Assembly: GCF_018100925.1 (NCBI RefSeq) | Contig: NZ_JAGJEH010000007.1 | Location: 124,001 to 188,000 of the forward strand | Origin: Pseudoalteromonas luteoviolacea | GTDB taxonomy: Bacteria > Pseudomonadota > Gammaproteobacteria > Enterobacterales > Alteromonadaceae | Length of the DNA: 64,000 bases | Reading direction: 5' to 3' | Shown: piece by piece, positions 56,109-64,000 of the stretch | Layout: every line of letters starts with the position of its first letter | How positions within the stretch are numbered: the first letter of the stretch is position 1 | The notes under the pieces: model-generated | Database searches by the model: none | Told to the model about the DNA's origin: nothing | What the model saw: the letters and a program-made list of their open reading frames with translations, nothing else | Program-made: the position numbers and the translations under genes

Positions 56109-56807
56109 CTACCAAGGGATATGGCTGCCATCGAAACTCAAGAAGCTCCCACTGTCTGAGTCGGATAAATTATCTATGACACGTTTGAGCCCCTGGGCTG
56201 ACTCTTGCGCTGAAATAAGCGCATTTGGTCCACCCATTTCTGTTTTAACCCAACCGGGGTGTAAAGCAACTGTTTTGATCCCCTCTGGTAATAAGTCATT
56301 GGACAAACTTTTAACGACTGAGTTTAAAGCAGCTTTTGAGCTACGATAAATATAACCGCCACCTTTGGTATTTTCCGTATGACTGCCAACTCGTGAAGAA
56401 ACCGCCGCAAATACTTTGCGCTCACCCAAGCATAAATTTGGGTAAAACGCTTCTGCAAGCTTTGCTGGAGCAATCGCATTAACTTCCATTACACTGCGCC
56501 ATGCATCTACATCACAATTGCCAAAACCATAGCCTTTTGGTCCGTACAAACCTGCATTATTGATTACCACGTCAATAGGCCGAGAGGCTAGGGAAAGCGC
56601 GAGATGATGAAGCTGCTCGTAATCGGTTACGTCTAAAGGGAGAATATCTAACAGCTCACCTTGTTGTTGGGCGCTCAATTGTTGTAACTCTTTAGCTGAG
56701 TTTGGGTTTCTTGCCGTCGCGTATACATGCCAGCCACACGCTAGATAAATATTCACCAACGCCAAACCGATCCCTCGATTTGCACCTGTGATCAAGACAC
56801 TTGCCAT
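56109..56807 (-). CDS. Short-chain dehydrogenase/reductase
   Basis: 232 residues, Rossmann fold: T-G-A-N-R-G-I-G (about 7-14) for the dinucleotide, D-V-T at 61-63, N-N-A-G at about 86-89, and catalytic S...Y-x-x-x-K in Y-R-S-S-K-A-A-L-N. C-factor/CsgA-like subgroup, judged from A-R-N-P and N-D-L-L-P-E-G-I-K. Substrate unknown. Preceded by GGAAG. Confidence 0.92.
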   Translation of the reverse strand: MASVLITGANRGIGLALVNIYLACGWHVYATARNPNSAKELQQLSAQQQGELLDILPLDVTDYEQLHHLALSLASRPIDVVINNAGLYGPKGYGFGNCDVDAWRSVMEVNAIAPAKLAEAFYPNLCLGERKVFAAVSSRVGSHTENTKGGGYIYRSSKAALNSVVKSLSNDLLPEGIKTVALHPGWVKTEMGGPNALISAQESAQGLKRVIDNLSDSDSGSFLSFDGSHIPW

Positions 56808-56899
56808 CGAAAACTTCCTCTATAACACTCATGGTTTTGCTATTTTTGTCGGAAAAAGTATTCTAAATCAAGAGTGAGTCTAATTAAAAAACGCATTTT

Positions 56900-57280
56900 T
56901 CAACTGTGATTCAACCATTTTTGCGCGGCATGTACTTCTGAAAAATAACGGGTTGTTCCTCCTAATATCCAACCTCCTACAATGGAGGTGATCCGCTGCC
57001 ATTTCGTACAGCCGATCACGGCCGTTTTCTTAAACTGATCACTGTATTGAAAGGCAAGACGAATGTCTGTCACAGCCTCTCCCACTTCCCATCCGGTCAA
57101 TTCAGTTATATCTATCAGCACGTAAATTTCGCCACTCCTATATTGTGATACGACTTGATCAACAATAGGTAAAACGACGACATAGTCTTTGTGAGTCAAT
57201 CGACCAACCGCTTTAAAACTGAGTAATAGTCCAAAGTCCCGGCGTTCCGTGCCCACTGAAATACCGTGGAATTCGCTCAT
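56900..57280 (-). CDS. SpoIIAA-like STAS protein
   Basis: 126 residues from the ATG at 57280. The pattern L-I-D-I-T-E-L-T-G-W, D-I-R-L-A-F-Q-Y-S-D-Q-F-K-K-T-A-V-I-G and F-x-E-V-H-A-A-Q-K-W-L matches SpoIIAA-like (PF11964) proteins, which bind lipids or serve signalling. No anti-sigma partner is nearby. Confidence 0.85.
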   Translation of the reverse strand: MSEFHGISVGTERRDFGLLLSFKAVGRLTHKDYVVVLPIVDQVVSQYRSGEIYVLIDITELTGWEVGEAVTDIRLAFQYSDQFKKTAVIGCTKWQRITSIVGGWILGGTTRYFSEVHAAQKWLNHS

Positions 57281-57428
57281 TGCCCGTCCCAACTTGAAAA
57301 GTAAAAATTAAGTAAACAATGCCCTTTTTACAATAGTTCATAATGGACTATCACGCACATTTTATTAAATCGACTATCATTAAAGTTAAACGCTCTCATC
57401 AAACTGCACATTAAATAAAGTATAAGAA

Positions 57429-58214
57429 ATGGTAAACCCTTTGAAATTACTTACAATTATGCTCTTAAGCATCATGACCTCGTATAGTTATGCGCAGTCG
57501 GAAAAAACATGGTTTAATCAAGCCACTTACACCAAGTTAGAAGATGCTGACACGCAAACGCTACAATTGAGTACACACTACTATTTCGCGCCACAAGCTT
57601 ATTTTTGGGTTTGGGACGATTTCGGCTACCTAGATACCGACTCCAATATTCGATTCACATACAATAATACAGAACGCAATGTATTTTCAGGCGTAGAGGG
57701 TGAGTTATTTATTGCCAACTGGTTTGCCACTGCGAGCATTGAAGATCTTGGCGATACCAGCGATAACAACACCCTAGGTCTTGGTTATTTATTTTACGAT
57801 AGTTTAAAGCTCAGTGTGCGCCATCAACGTCAAGCAAGCGGTGACGATATAACTTGGCTGCAAGGCCAATTAAATATTGATATTGACACCAATTCTTATG
57901 TAGGCACAACACTTGTCAGTGATGACGAATTTGAAAACTGGCAAGTTGAAGTGCGCTATTTCCGGCATCTGGGAGATCAACAATATTTCACGCTGGATCT
58001 GACACATGAAAACTCTAGCAGCAAAAATCACAACAACTTTGTCGCTAACTACTATTTTAACCAACACTTTGCGCTCGGTTTAGGCAGCAACGAGTCTCAT
58101 TTACTCGTTGAAGGCAAATACTTTGTCAATCATAGCTTTTTTGTCAAAGCACGTTATCAAGAGCAAAGTGATGATGAACAATCTCTTGAAATGTCTATGC
58201 AGGCTCAGTTTTAA
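57429..58214 (+). CDS. Outer-membrane beta-barrel protein (porin-like)
   Basis: 261 residues with a signal peptide (cleavage after S-Y-A, about 22) and alternating amphipathic strands ending in Q-A-Q-F, a typical barrel-assembly signal with C-terminal Phe. Resembles the small putative porins of Alteromonadales. It converges on the methyltransferase gene with a 4-base overlap at the 3' ends. Confidence 0.82.
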   Translation: MVNPLKLLTIMLLSIMTSYSYAQSEKTWFNQATYTKLEDADTQTLQLSTHYYFAPQAYFWVWDDFGYLDTDSNIRFTYNNTERNVFSGVEGELFIANWFATASIEDLGDTSDNNTLGLGYLFYDSLKLSVRHQRQASGDDITWLQGQLNIDIDTNSYVGTTLVSDDEFENWQVEVRYFRHLGDQQYFTLDLTHENSSSKNHNNFVANYYFNQHFALGLGSNESHLLVEGKYFVNHSFFVKARYQEQSDDEQSLEMSMQAQF

Positions 58215-59521
58215 TCCCGTTCAGACATAACCAAATTAGCGTGAAATGTGGTGTTGATTGATTGGGTTTGCGTTTCTGACAGCTTACCGACCTGCGCCTC
58301 TACCCAAGCTTCAAACTCAGAAAAACTTTCTAGTTCATACATTTTTGACGACACTTGAGCACAGCTCAGCCCCAGCATTTCGTACAAGCCTAATTCAGCA
58401 TGCCACTCATGTGGTGCAATAGTAAAACGTTCTCCTCGCTTTATCATATATGCTCTTTGAAACGTTCGTTTTAAATGCACTAAGCCCAATTTGCCCAGCT
58501 CACTGCTATCGGGCAAAGTGTAACTGCTAACTTGCCACTGTGCTTTGGGAAATAATATTGAAAAATCAGGGCTTTGTGGAGAAACATATTCAAAACAAAT
58601 GGGGTGATTTTGCTCAAGAACAACATCGTAAGGACTAAAGTTAAAGGCGATATTCAAACTGCAATCCCCTTCCGTTAGAGTTAAATTGCAATAGACTTTA
58701 ATATCCGTTGTAAGTTTAACTGTGTAGCCTGACCAATCTCCGTTTGGGATCATCAAGTTTGACTTAAAATACCCGAGATCCCCTTGGCTCAAAGCATGTG
58801 ACGTTTGCTTATCTAGTCGAAAAAATTCACCCAGCAATTGAGTGCTTTGTCGCTCACCTTCTACTTTAGCTAACCAAGCTTTGAGACTCACTTCTTCCGG
58901 TATCATCACTCCGCAAGGCTTCAAATACCGTACTAGGTGTTTAAATATATAGACCTGTGGCTCTCGCTTAAGTAATGCTGTCATCGTTTCTGATATCACA
59001 ATATCAAAGTCACTCTGAGATGGTGGCTTTTGCCATAACGTGGCATCTTCCTGAATGACACTTATATTGTAGTGCTCTAAACCAAAATGGTTAATTAGCT
59101 TATTCACCGCATTGATATTCTCTTCGTGAATATCAATTAAAGTGATCTCCAGCAGTAGGTTATCACTTGCAGCCAAAAGAGGGAGCAAAAGCGTTGCATA
59201 CGGCCCAGTGCCAGCGTATAAAACCCGAACAGGGGACAAATTGTGGGTCATTTTATCTTGTATTGCTTGGGCAACCCCCTGACAGAACACTTGAGTACGT
59301 ACCGTTTCTTCAAAGCATTTGGCAGCTTGAACTGGTGAAATAGCAACCCCTGATGCAGTTTGTGCTTTTTCAGAAGTGTTCATATCTGTACTACTGAACA
59401 CGCCTGTCACCTTTCCTAAGTAATCCACCATTGCTTTGATCTCAGCCTTAGCTACTGTGCTTTTTTTTGCACTGAGAAGGGTCTTAACATTGCCGATAAA
59501 CTGCTCTTTAGATATCCCCAT
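58211..59521 (-). CDS. SAM-dependent methyltransferase with PRMT-like double-E loop
   Basis: 436 residues. Residues about 95-250 hold a class I fold: V-L-Y-A-G-T-G-P-Y-A-T-L (motif I), L-I-D-I-H-E-E-N (acidic loop), D-I-V-I-S-E-T-M-T-A-L-L-K-R-E (two Glu spaced nine apart, as in protein arginine methyltransferases), then L-K-P-C-G-V-M-I-P-E-E. Downstream about 200 residues form a beta-rich domain, as in PRMTs. Start 21 bases after the LysE gene, suggesting an operon. Substrate unknown; the double-E spacing raises arginine methylation as an option. Confidence 0.8.
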   Translation of the reverse strand: MGISKEQFIGNVKTLLSAKKSTVAKAEIKAMVDYLGKVTGVFSSTDMNTSEKAQTASGVAISPVQAAKCFEETVRTQVFCQGVAQAIQDKMTHNLSPVRVLYAGTGPYATLLLPLLAASDNLLLEITLIDIHEENINAVNKLINHFGLEHYNISVIQEDATLWQKPPSQSDFDIVISETMTALLKREPQVYIFKHLVRYLKPCGVMIPEEVSLKAWLAKVEGERQSTQLLGEFFRLDKQTSHALSQGDLGYFKSNLMIPNGDWSGYTVKLTTDIKVYCNLTLTEGDCSLNIAFNFSPYDVVLEQNHPICFEYVSPQSPDFSILFPKAQWQVSSYTLPDSSELGKLGLVHLKRTFQRAYMIKRGERFTIAPHEWHAELGLYEMLGLSCAQVSSKMYELESFSEFEAWVEAQVGKLSETQTQSINTTFHANLVMSERD

Positions 59522-59542
59522 AACTTACCGTTTTTTATAAAG

Positions 59543-60148
59543 TTAAGCTAAGTTTGAGGATAGAATGACATACACTAAAAGTAAAACTAATAAACTCGCA
59601 AAAAATAGTCTTAAATACTTAAGTTGCTGCGGTGTTTTTACTACACGGTGCAAGATCCCACCAAAATAAAGCCACAGGGAATCAGCAATCACGGCGACCA
59701 AAAACAATACTAAGGCGGCAATTGCACTTGCTTGAACCTGAGACGCCACAGGAATTGATGTATTGGCGAATATCGCAATGCATGCTGCATATGCTTTGGG
59801 GTTAAATAAATTCAAAATGAACCCGTCTAAGAACCCAACAGTTTTGTCTCCTGCGCTAGAAAGGCCACTGCGGTTGGTTGCGATTTTATAAGCGACATAA
59901 AATAAATAAAGTAACGCGGCTATTTGCAAACTTTTTGTCAACTGAGGGAAACTGAGCAATAGTGCCCCCAGTCCTGTTGCTGCGGCCACAATAGCAACTG
60001 AGAGACCAGTCAAAATACCGAAGAGAAAAGGCGCCCCCGCTTTTACCCCTGAACTTGCGCCAACAGCAGCCAGTGCTAAGGGGGCAGGGCCAGGTGAACC
60101 TAAAAGTAAAAAAGCCGTGACTGCGAGAGAAATAACAGCTTCTAGCAT
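59543..60148 (-). CDS. LysE/RhtB-family exporter
   Basis: 201 residues, about six membrane helices, with the family N-terminal G-S-P-G-P-A-P-L-A and internal N-L-F-N-P-K-A-Y. Exports amino acids or analogues. TGGAGAT precedes the ATG. Directly precedes the methyltransferase and follows prpF after a hairpin. Confidence 0.9.
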   Translation of the reverse strand: MLEAVISLAVTAFLLLGSPGPAPLALAAVGASSGVKAGAPFLFGILTGLSVAIVAAATGLGALLLSFPQLTKSLQIAALLYLFYVAYKIATNRSGLSSAGDKTVGFLDGFILNLFNPKAYAACIAIFANTSIPVASQVQASAIAALVLFLVAVIADSLWLYFGGILHRVVKTPQQLKYLRLFFASLLVLLLVYVILSSNLA

Positions 60149-60210
60149 GAGATCTCCAAACGTTTTTTAAAATTGATGAATTGTTAATTTGATAGGATGT
60201 GAGGAAAATT

Positions 60211-60240
60211 AGGGTTCAAGACATGTCGTCTTAAACCCTT
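60211..60240 (-). terminator. Terminator after prpF
   Basis: Stem AGGGTT-C-AAGAC/GTCTT-A-AACCCT with loop ATGTC; on the minus strand it is followed by a T-rich tract. Confidence 0.75.
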
Positions 60241-60245
60241 GATTA

Positions 60246-61421
60246 TTATTCTGGATCTGGGATACGAACAACCCCCTCCATTAAGACTCTGGCACTGCGG
60301 CTCATAATGGCTTTTTTCGCCAACCATCTTTGGTCGCTTTGCTCAGCTTCTGCGCCAACCTTAAGCGTGCCCGATGGGTGTCCAAATGTAACTTGATTTC
60401 GTTGACCGCCACCAGCAGCTTCATTGACAATAGTCCCAGGTATTGCGGCCGCAGTCGCAATTGCAACCGCCGCAGTCCCCATCATAGCATGGTGCAGTTT
60501 CCCCATAGATAAGGCACGCACATTGAGGTCTATCTCTTGTGCATCAACGACCTTACCACTAGATGCAGTGTACCCTTTAGCACCACTCACAAAAGCAATT
60601 TTTGGTGTGTGCTGCCGAACCTTTGCTTCTTCAAGGTCCTTGATTAAGCCCATTTTTAAGGCACCGTAAGCGCGGATTTTTTCGAGTCTCAGCAACGTTT
60701 TATCGTCACCGTTTATCGCTTCTTGCAACTCAACACCGTCAAAGCCTAAATCATTTGCTTTGAAAAAGAGCGTTGGAATTCCTGCATTTATCATGGTCAC
60801 ATCAAAAGCCCCCTCGTCAGGCACCTCTAACACGTCTACCAAGTTACCACTTGGGAACATATCTGCATCGGCATCTGCCGGGTCCAGAAATTCGACCACA
60901 ACTTCTGCTGCGGGGAAAGTCACACCGTCAAGTTCGAAGTCACCCGTCTCTTGCACTTCACCATTTGTCACTGGGATATGAGCGACAATGGTTTTACCAA
61001 TGTTAGCCTGCCAAATTCGCACAATTGCCACACCATTTTCAGGTACTCGCGCTCGATCAACTAGGCCATTGCTGATAGCAAAAGCACCTACAGCAGCGGT
61101 TAAGTTGCCGCAATTGCCACTCCAATCAATAAACGCTTTATCAATTGCGACTTGGCCAAAAAGGTAATCAACATCGTGATCTGCTTGTGTGCTTTTTGAT
61201 AAAATTACTGTTTTACTCGTGCTTGACGTAGCACCACCCATGCCATCGGTTTGCTTACCATAAGGATCTGGGCTACCAATGACCCGCAGTAAGATATCAT
61301 CCCGCAACTTACCGGCAACCTGTGCCCCTTTCGGTAAATCTTCTAAATTAAAAAAGACGCCTTTTGACGTTCCACCGCGCATATAAGTTGCGGGTATTTT
61401 GATTTGTGGTTTGAAACTCAT
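60246..61421 (-). CDS. prpF: 2-methylaconitate isomerase PrpF
   Basis: 391 residues from the ATG at 61421 with GGAAGGAC upstream. PrpF pattern: T-Y-M-R-G-G-T-S-K-G-V-F-F at the start, G-G-A-T-S-S-T-S-K at about 65, N-C-G-N-L with the catalytic Cys region, and M-G-K-L-H-H-A-M-M-G-T. With AcnD it replaces PrpD in the 2-methylcitrate cycle, isomerising trans-2-methylaconitate for propionate degradation. Located just after acnD. Confidence 0.96.
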   Translation of the reverse strand: MSFKPQIKIPATYMRGGTSKGVFFNLEDLPKGAQVAGKLRDDILLRVIGSPDPYGKQTDGMGGATSSTSKTVILSKSTQADHDVDYLFGQVAIDKAFIDWSGNCGNLTAAVGAFAISNGLVDRARVPENGVAIVRIWQANIGKTIVAHIPVTNGEVQETGDFELDGVTFPAAEVVVEFLDPADADADMFPSGNLVDVLEVPDEGAFDVTMINAGIPTLFFKANDLGFDGVELQEAINGDDKTLLRLEKIRAYGALKMGLIKDLEEAKVRQHTPKIAFVSGAKGYTASSGKVVDAQEIDLNVRALSMGKLHHAMMGTAAVAIATAAAIPGTIVNEAAGGGQRNQVTFGHPSGTLKVGAEAEQSDQRWLAKKAIMSRSARVLMEGVVRIPDPE

Positions 61422-61437
61422 AGTCCTTCCTAACAAT

Positions 61438-61460
61438 AAACCCAAGCTAAGCTTGGGTTT
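61438..61460 (-). other. Hairpin between acnD and prpF
   Basis: AAACCCAAGC/GCTTGGGTTT stem with a 3-base loop in the 55-base gap; it may lower prpF expression or stabilise the acnD transcript. Confidence 0.6.
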
Positions 61461-61476
61461 AATTTGATGATTTTAA

Positions 61477-64000
61477 TTAAGCGTTAGCCTCTAAAAAGTC
61501 CTTCGCAAAACGCTGCAACACGCCACCAGCTTCATAAATTGATACTTCTTCAGCGGTATCTAATCGGCATGTTACTGCCACTTCAACACGCTCACCATTT
61601 TGGCGGTTTATCACCAGAGTTAGTGTCGTGCCTGGTGTACGCTCACCAATTACGTCATAAGTTTCAGTACCATCTAAGCCAAGCGTCAGTCTTGTCGTGC
61701 CAGATTTAAATTCAAGCGGAAGTACACCCATACCAATCAAGTTGGTTCTGTGAATACGCTCGAACCCTTCAGCAACAATCACTTCAACACCCGCAAGACG
61801 AACCCCTTTGGCTGCCCAGTCACGTGAAGAACCTTGACCATAATCTGCACCTGCAACAATGATCAGCGGCTGCTTTCTGTCCATATAGGTCTCAATCGCT
61901 TCCCACATTCGCGTAACCTGCCCTTCTGGCTCTACTCGTGCTAAAGAACCTTGTTTCACTTCCCCGTTTTCCTTAACCATTTCATTAAGTAATTTCGGGT
62001 TAGCAAAAGTAGCTCGCTGAGCGGTTAAGTGGTCACCGCGGTGAGTTGCGTATGAGTTAAAGTCTTCCTCAGGCAGCCCCATTTTGGCTAGGTATTCACC
62101 CGCCGCACTGCTTGCCATTATTGCATTAGAAGGAGAAAGGTGATCTGTTGTGATGTTATCCCCTAAGATAGCCAAAGGCCTCATTCCTTTCATTGTTCGC
62201 TCACCAGCAAGCGCACCTTCCCAGTATGGAGGACGACGAATATAGGTACTCATTTCACGCCAATCATACAGAGGGTCATTGTCCTCTCCGTAATCAACGC
62301 TCAAGTTAAACATCGGGTCATATACTTCTCTAAATTGCTGAGGTTTAACACTCTTAGCTATCACTGCATCAATTTCTTCATCGCTAGGCCAAATGTCTTT
62401 CAGTGTCACCGGGTTGCCTGCTTGGTCATGACCCAATACATCTTGCTCAATATCAAAACGCACACTACCAGCTATTGCATACGCGACAACCAAAGGAGGC
62501 GAAGCCAAGAACGCCTGCTTAGCATATGGGTGGATCCGACCATCAAAATTACGGTTGCCAGATAAAACGGCCGTTGCATAAAGATCTCTATCAATCACTT
62601 CTTGTTGGATCTTAGGATCAAGTGCACCGCTCATTCCGTTACAAGTTGTACATGCAAACGCTACGATACCAAAACCTAACGCTTCTAATTCAGGTAATAG
62701 GTCTGCCTCTGTCATATAAGAGCGCACTGCCTTCGAACCCGGAGCAAACGAAGTTTTTACCCAAGGTTTACGCTTAAGGCCTAGCTTATTTGCATTTCTC
62801 GCCAACAGGCCCGCTGCGACCACATTTCTCGGGTTACTGGTGTTAGTACAACTGGTGATAGCTGCGATGATCACAGCACCATCAGGCATTTGATCTTCAG
62901 ACTTTTCGTAATCTGCAACTATGCCTTGTTTGGCTAAATCTTGCGTAGCGACACGACGATGCGGATTTGAAGGACCTGCTAAATTACGACCCACACTCGA
63001 CAAGTCAAACTTAAGTACTCGCTCGTACTTAGCTTCTGTCATTGAACCCGCCCATAGCCCAGTCAACTTTGCATACTGCTCTACCAACTCTACCTGCTCG
63101 TCATCACGGCCTGTTAGTTTTAGATAGTCTATGGTCTTTTGGTCAATGTAGAACATTGCCGCCGTTGCGCCATATTCTGGTGTCATATTTGAAATGGTTG
63201 CACGGTCACCTAGGGTGAGGTCATTAGCTCCTTCCCCAAAAAACTCTAAATAGGTCGAAACGACTTTTTCATTTCGTAAAAATTCGGTGATCGCCAGTAC
63301 AATATCTGTCGCAGTGATCCCAGGTTGACGCTTGCCAACTAACTCAACACCAACAATATCAGGTAAGCGCATATAGGACGCACGTCCTAACATGACACTT
63401 TCAGCTTCAAGGCCGCCGACACCGATCGCAATCACGCCTAACGCGTCTACATGCGGGGTATGGCTATCAGTCCCCACCAATGTGTCAGGGAACGCAACAC
63501 CATCGCGCGCTTGAATAACTGGCGACATTTTCTCTAAATTGATTTGATGCAGAATACCGTTTCCAGGTGGGATCACGTCCACGTTTTTAAACGCGGTTTT
63601 GGTCCAGTTAATGAAGTGAAAACGGTCATCGTTGCGACGGTCTTCTATCGCGCGGTTTTTTTCAAACGCGTTTTCTTCAAAACCTGCATGCTCAACGGCT
63701 AAACTGTGGTCAACAATTAACTGCGTCGGCACAACTGGATTCACTTTCGCCGGATCGCCCCCTTTAGCTGCAATCGCATCGCGCAAACCCGCCAAATCAA
63801 CAAGGGCAGTTTGACCAAGGATATCATGACAGACAACACGAGCTGGAAACCAAGGGAAATCAAGATCTCGACGACGTTCGACTATTTGCGTTAAATAATC
63901 ATTAAGTTTTTCAGGTTCAGCTCTTCGAACTAAGTTTTCTGCTAGTACTTTTGAAGTGTAGGGTAGCTCGGCATAGGCACCCGGCTTTATCGCCTCTATG
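61477..64000 (-). CDS. acnD: Fe/S-dependent 2-methylisocitrate dehydratase AcnD, 5' partial
   Basis: The frame is open to the window edge (reads I-E-A-I-K-P-G-A-Y-A at the cut), so the first 20 or so codons of the usual roughly 860-residue protein are missing. Cluster ligands are seen as T-S-C-T-N-T and A-C-T-T-C-N-G; G-T-D-S-H-T-P-H-V-D-A-L-G and Y-G-Q-G-S-S-R-D-W-A-A-K-G are aconitase signatures. It dehydrates 2-methylcitrate to trans-2-methylaconitate for PrpF. prpB and prpC are expected upstream, beyond the edge. Confidence 0.96.
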   Translation of the reverse strand, partial: IEAIKPGAYAELPYTSKVLAENLVRRAEPEKLNDYLTQIVERRRDLDFPWFPARVVCHDILGQTALVDLAGLRDAIAAKGGDPAKVNPVVPTQLIVDHSLAVEHAGFEENAFEKNRAIEDRRNDDRFHFINWTKTAFKNVDVIPPGNGILHQINLEKMSPVIQARDGVAFPDTLVGTDSHTPHVDALGVIAIGVGGLEAESVMLGRASYMRLPDIVGVELVGKRQPGITATDIVLAITEFLRNEKVVSTYLEFFGEGANDLTLGDRATISNMTPEYGATAAMFYIDQKTIDYLKLTGRDDEQVELVEQYAKLTGLWAGSMTEAKYERVLKFDLSSVGRNLAGPSNPHRRVATQDLAKQGIVADYEKSEDQMPDGAVIIAAITSCTNTSNPRNVVAAGLLARNANKLGLKRKPWVKTSFAPGSKAVRSYMTEADLLPELEALGFGIVAFACTTCNGMSGALDPKIQQEVIDRDLYATAVLSGNRNFDGRIHPYAKQAFLASPPLVVAYAIAGSVRFDIEQDVLGHDQAGNPVTLKDIWPSDEEIDAVIAKSVKPQQFREVYDPMFNLSVDYGEDNDPLYDWREMSTYIRRPPYWEGALAGERTMKGMRPLAILGDNITTDHLSPSNAIMASSAAGEYLAKMGLPEEDFNSYATHRGDHLTAQRATFANPKLLNEMVKENGEVKQGSLARVEPEGQVTRMWEAIETYMDRKQPLIIVAGADYGQGSSRDWAAKGVRLAGVEVIVAEGFERIHRTNLIGMGVLPLEFKSGTTRLTLGLDGTETYDVIGERTPGTTLTLVINRQNGERVEVAVTCRLDTAEEVSIYEAGGVLQRFAKDFLEANA

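Overview
The window looks like chromosomal DNA of a marine gammaproteobacterium of the Alteromonadales, most likely Pseudoalteromonas or a close relative. The basis is moderate AT-richness, many secreted multidomain proteins with GlyGly-CTERM-like tails, a large TonB-dependent receptor, a GH19 chitinase, a DUF2999-type small protein and a prpF/acnD methylcitrate locus. Both ends cut through genes: a giant secreted double nuclease at the left edge and acnD at the right edge. I saw no rRNA, tRNA, CRISPR array, insertion sequence or phage module.

Layout. 1-7.3 kb: secreted nuclease, terminator and a 21-bp tandem repeat block. 7.3-9.1 kb (minus): AraC regulator with azlC-azlD amino-acid exporter genes. 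9.4-17.7 kb (plus): a four-gene cluster that reads as a TOMM (thiazole/oxazole-modified RiPP) system: Ser/Thr kinase-cyclase-ATPase-TPR fusion, an unrecognised 269-aa protein, an amidohydrolase and a docking-domain/YcaO cyclodehydratase fusion. 17.9-21.9 kb: two exported proteins of unknown role. 22.1-24.7 kb (minus): MFS transporter and a flavoprotein with a Cys-rich tail, resembling a metalloid-resistance pair. 25-28.3 kb: exported protein, band-7 lipoprotein, acetyltransferase. 28.7-31.3 kb (plus): a bufferin-type RiPP operon (bufA-bufB-bufC plus a membrane protein) whose precursor has a tandemly duplicated Cys-rich core and a lipobox. 31.4-38.1 kb: secreted M12-like metalloprotease with a coupled lipoprotein, periplasmic solute-binding protein, NTF2-like protein, fpr and a TPR protein.

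38.9-43 kb: nucleoside salvage, with deoB-deoD diverging from udk-nupC across an intergenic region that carries two copies of a GGAC-N4-GTCC dyad. 43.4-52.8 kb: TonB-dependent receptor, DUF2999 protein, RNA m5C methyltransferase, FG-GAP protein, Gly-rich lipoprotein and chitinase. 53-58.2 kb: GNAT/FAD-oxidoreductase pair, small exported protein, HTH-like ORF, SDR, SpoIIAA-like protein and a beta-barrel protein. 58.2-64 kb (minus): acnD-prpF (2-methylcitrate cycle), a LysE exporter and a methyltransferase with a PRMT-like double-E loop.

The two RiPP loci are the most notable content. In both, a perfect hairpin lies between the precursor or candidate precursor gene and the maturation genes, a common way to make more precursor than enzyme. 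The TOMM cluster has no recognisable dehydrogenase, transporter or obvious Cys/Ser/Thr-rich core peptide, so its substrate is an open question; the 269-aa protein, which ends in a short Cys/Thr-containing tail, is the best candidate within the cluster.
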